DNA from: Alphaproteobacteria bacterium
GTDB taxonomy: Bacteria; Pseudomonadota; Alphaproteobacteria; Geminicoccales; Geminicoccaceae
Assembly: GCA_026984595.1 (NCBI GenBank)
Contig: JALSRW010000654.1
Span: forward strand, 1-6,002
DNA: 6,002 nt
Reading direction: 5' to 3'
A model generated the notes under the pieces. The model saw only the letters and a program-made list of their open reading frames with translations. It was not told the origin of the DNA and searched no databases. Position numbers and translations under genes: made by a program. This document shows positions 5,500 to 6,002 of the stretch, piece by piece (within the stretch, counting starts at the first letter, position 1; each line of letters begins with the position of its first letter).

Positions 5500-6002
5500 G
5501 TGAAAGTACGAAGCCTGATCGCGGTGCTGGCGATGCTCGCGGCACTTTTCGGCCGCTCGGCGACTGCCGCGACCCCGGAGCTGGTGGCGACCATCGCCCC
5601 GCTGCACAGTCTCGCCGCCTTCGTCATGCGCGGTGCCGGCAAGCCGGATCTGCTGCTGGAGGCCGGCGCTTCGCCGCATTTCTACCAGCTACGTCCGAGC
5701 GAAGCGCGCCTGCTGGCCCGGGCCGACATCCTGCTCTGGGTGGGTCCCGAGCTCGAGAATTTCCTGGCCCGTCCGCTCGCCAACCTGACCTCGGGCGCCC
5801 TGATCCTGACCGCTACCCGCCTTTCCGGGGTGCGTCTCCTGCCGCTGCGCGACGCCGAACGGCATGGCGGAGAATCCGCCTTCTACGATCCCCACCTCTG
5901 GCTCGACCCCGACAATGCGGCGGCAATCGGGGATGCGGTGGGCGAAGCCCTGGCGAAGCGCGATCCCGACCGCGCCGCGCTCTATCGCGACAACGCCCGG
6001 GA
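5500..6002 (+). CDS. znuA: Periplasmic zinc-binding protein ZnuA (3'-partial)
   Basis: Solute-binding protein (cluster A-1) that captures zinc in the periplasm and hands it to ZnuB. The frame is open from GTG 5500 to the window end, giving 167 residues of an expected 300 or so. A signal peptide is plain: KVR, a hydrophobic run LIAVLAMLAALFG, and a likely cleavage after ATA or ATAA near residue 24. The mature part starts TPELVATIAPLHSLAAFVM, then ASPHFYQLRPSEARLLARADILLWVGPELE with the first metal histidine at H60, and YDPHLWLDPDNA with the second at H132; the remaining ligands would lie past the edge. The His/Asp/Glu-rich loop normally before the second histidine is reduced to RDAERHGGESAF. 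An in-frame ATG at 5443 would put a charged 19-residue tail before the signal peptide and overlap the znuC start, so GTG 5500 is preferred. Divergent from znuC. Confidence 0.92.
   Translation, partial: MKVRSLIAVLAMLAALFGRSATAATPELVATIAPLHSLAAFVMRGAGKPDLLLEAGASPHFYQLRPSEARLLARADILLWVGPELENFLARPLANLTSGALILTATRLSGVRLLPLRDAERHGGESAFYDPHLWLDPDNAAAIGDAVGEALAKRDPDRAALYRDNAR

Noticed and set aside
5445..5642. N-terminal extension of znuC up to 5642
   Set aside because: It would overlap znuA's signal peptide and mature start on the opposite strand, and the extra residues match nothing in ZnuC.
4759..5679. Minus-strand 306-residue frame overlapping znuC and the start of znuA
   Set aside because: Out-of-frame shadow of znuC with low-complexity composition, crossing the divergent control region.

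Overview
The window is a GC-rich stretch, about two thirds G+C by eye, packed with genes that carry strong GC third-position bias. The gene families point to Pseudomonadota: an E. coli-like UbiX, a ZnuABC zinc transporter with the znuA/znuCB divergent layout common in Gammaproteobacteria, and an MhpA/PheA-type FAD hydroxylase paired with a DUF2783 protein. A gammaproteobacterium, or another environmental proteobacterium, is my best guess; the genus cannot be told from this sequence. No RNA gene, transposon, phage gene, CRISPR array or long repeat was seen.

Left part, plus strand (1-2493): the window opens inside a gluconokinase (gntK, start just off the left edge). After a 93-base gap comes a complete 550-residue FAD-dependent aromatic-ring hydroxylase-like enzyme. 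Four bases later there is a 71-residue DUF2783 protein, almost certainly in the same transcript. The enzyme's substrate is unknown.

Middle and right, minus strand (2509-5444): four genes are read right to left as one tight cluster, znuC, znuB, ubiX, gpmA. ZnuC is the ATPase and ZnuB the membrane permease of a zinc importer. UbiX makes prenylated FMN and GpmA is the 2,3-bisphosphoglycerate-dependent phosphoglycerate mutase. znuC/znuB overlap by ATGA, ubiX/gpmA overlap by ATGA or sit two bases apart, and ubiX follows znuB after 49 bases. gpmA converges on the DUF2783 gene with only 15 bases between the stop codons. Those stops lie in the two arms of a possible hairpin.

Right edge, plus strand (5500-6002): znuA, the periplasmic zinc-binding protein, is divergent from znuC and runs off the window. 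It starts at a GTG with a clear signal peptide. The znuC-znuA gap (55 bases) must hold the control region for the transporter, but it contains no recognisable AT-rich Zur box and no zur gene lies in the window.

Points most worth a second look: the hydroxylase-DUF2783 pair; the joining of a zinc-uptake operon to ubiX and a metal-independent phosphoglycerate mutase; a perfect GC hairpin that sits between a strong Shine-Dalgarno sequence and the znuB start; a ZnuA whose usual His-rich loop is nearly absent; and an imperfect palindrome in the znu control region. I found nothing that clearly amounts to a wholly new multi-gene system.
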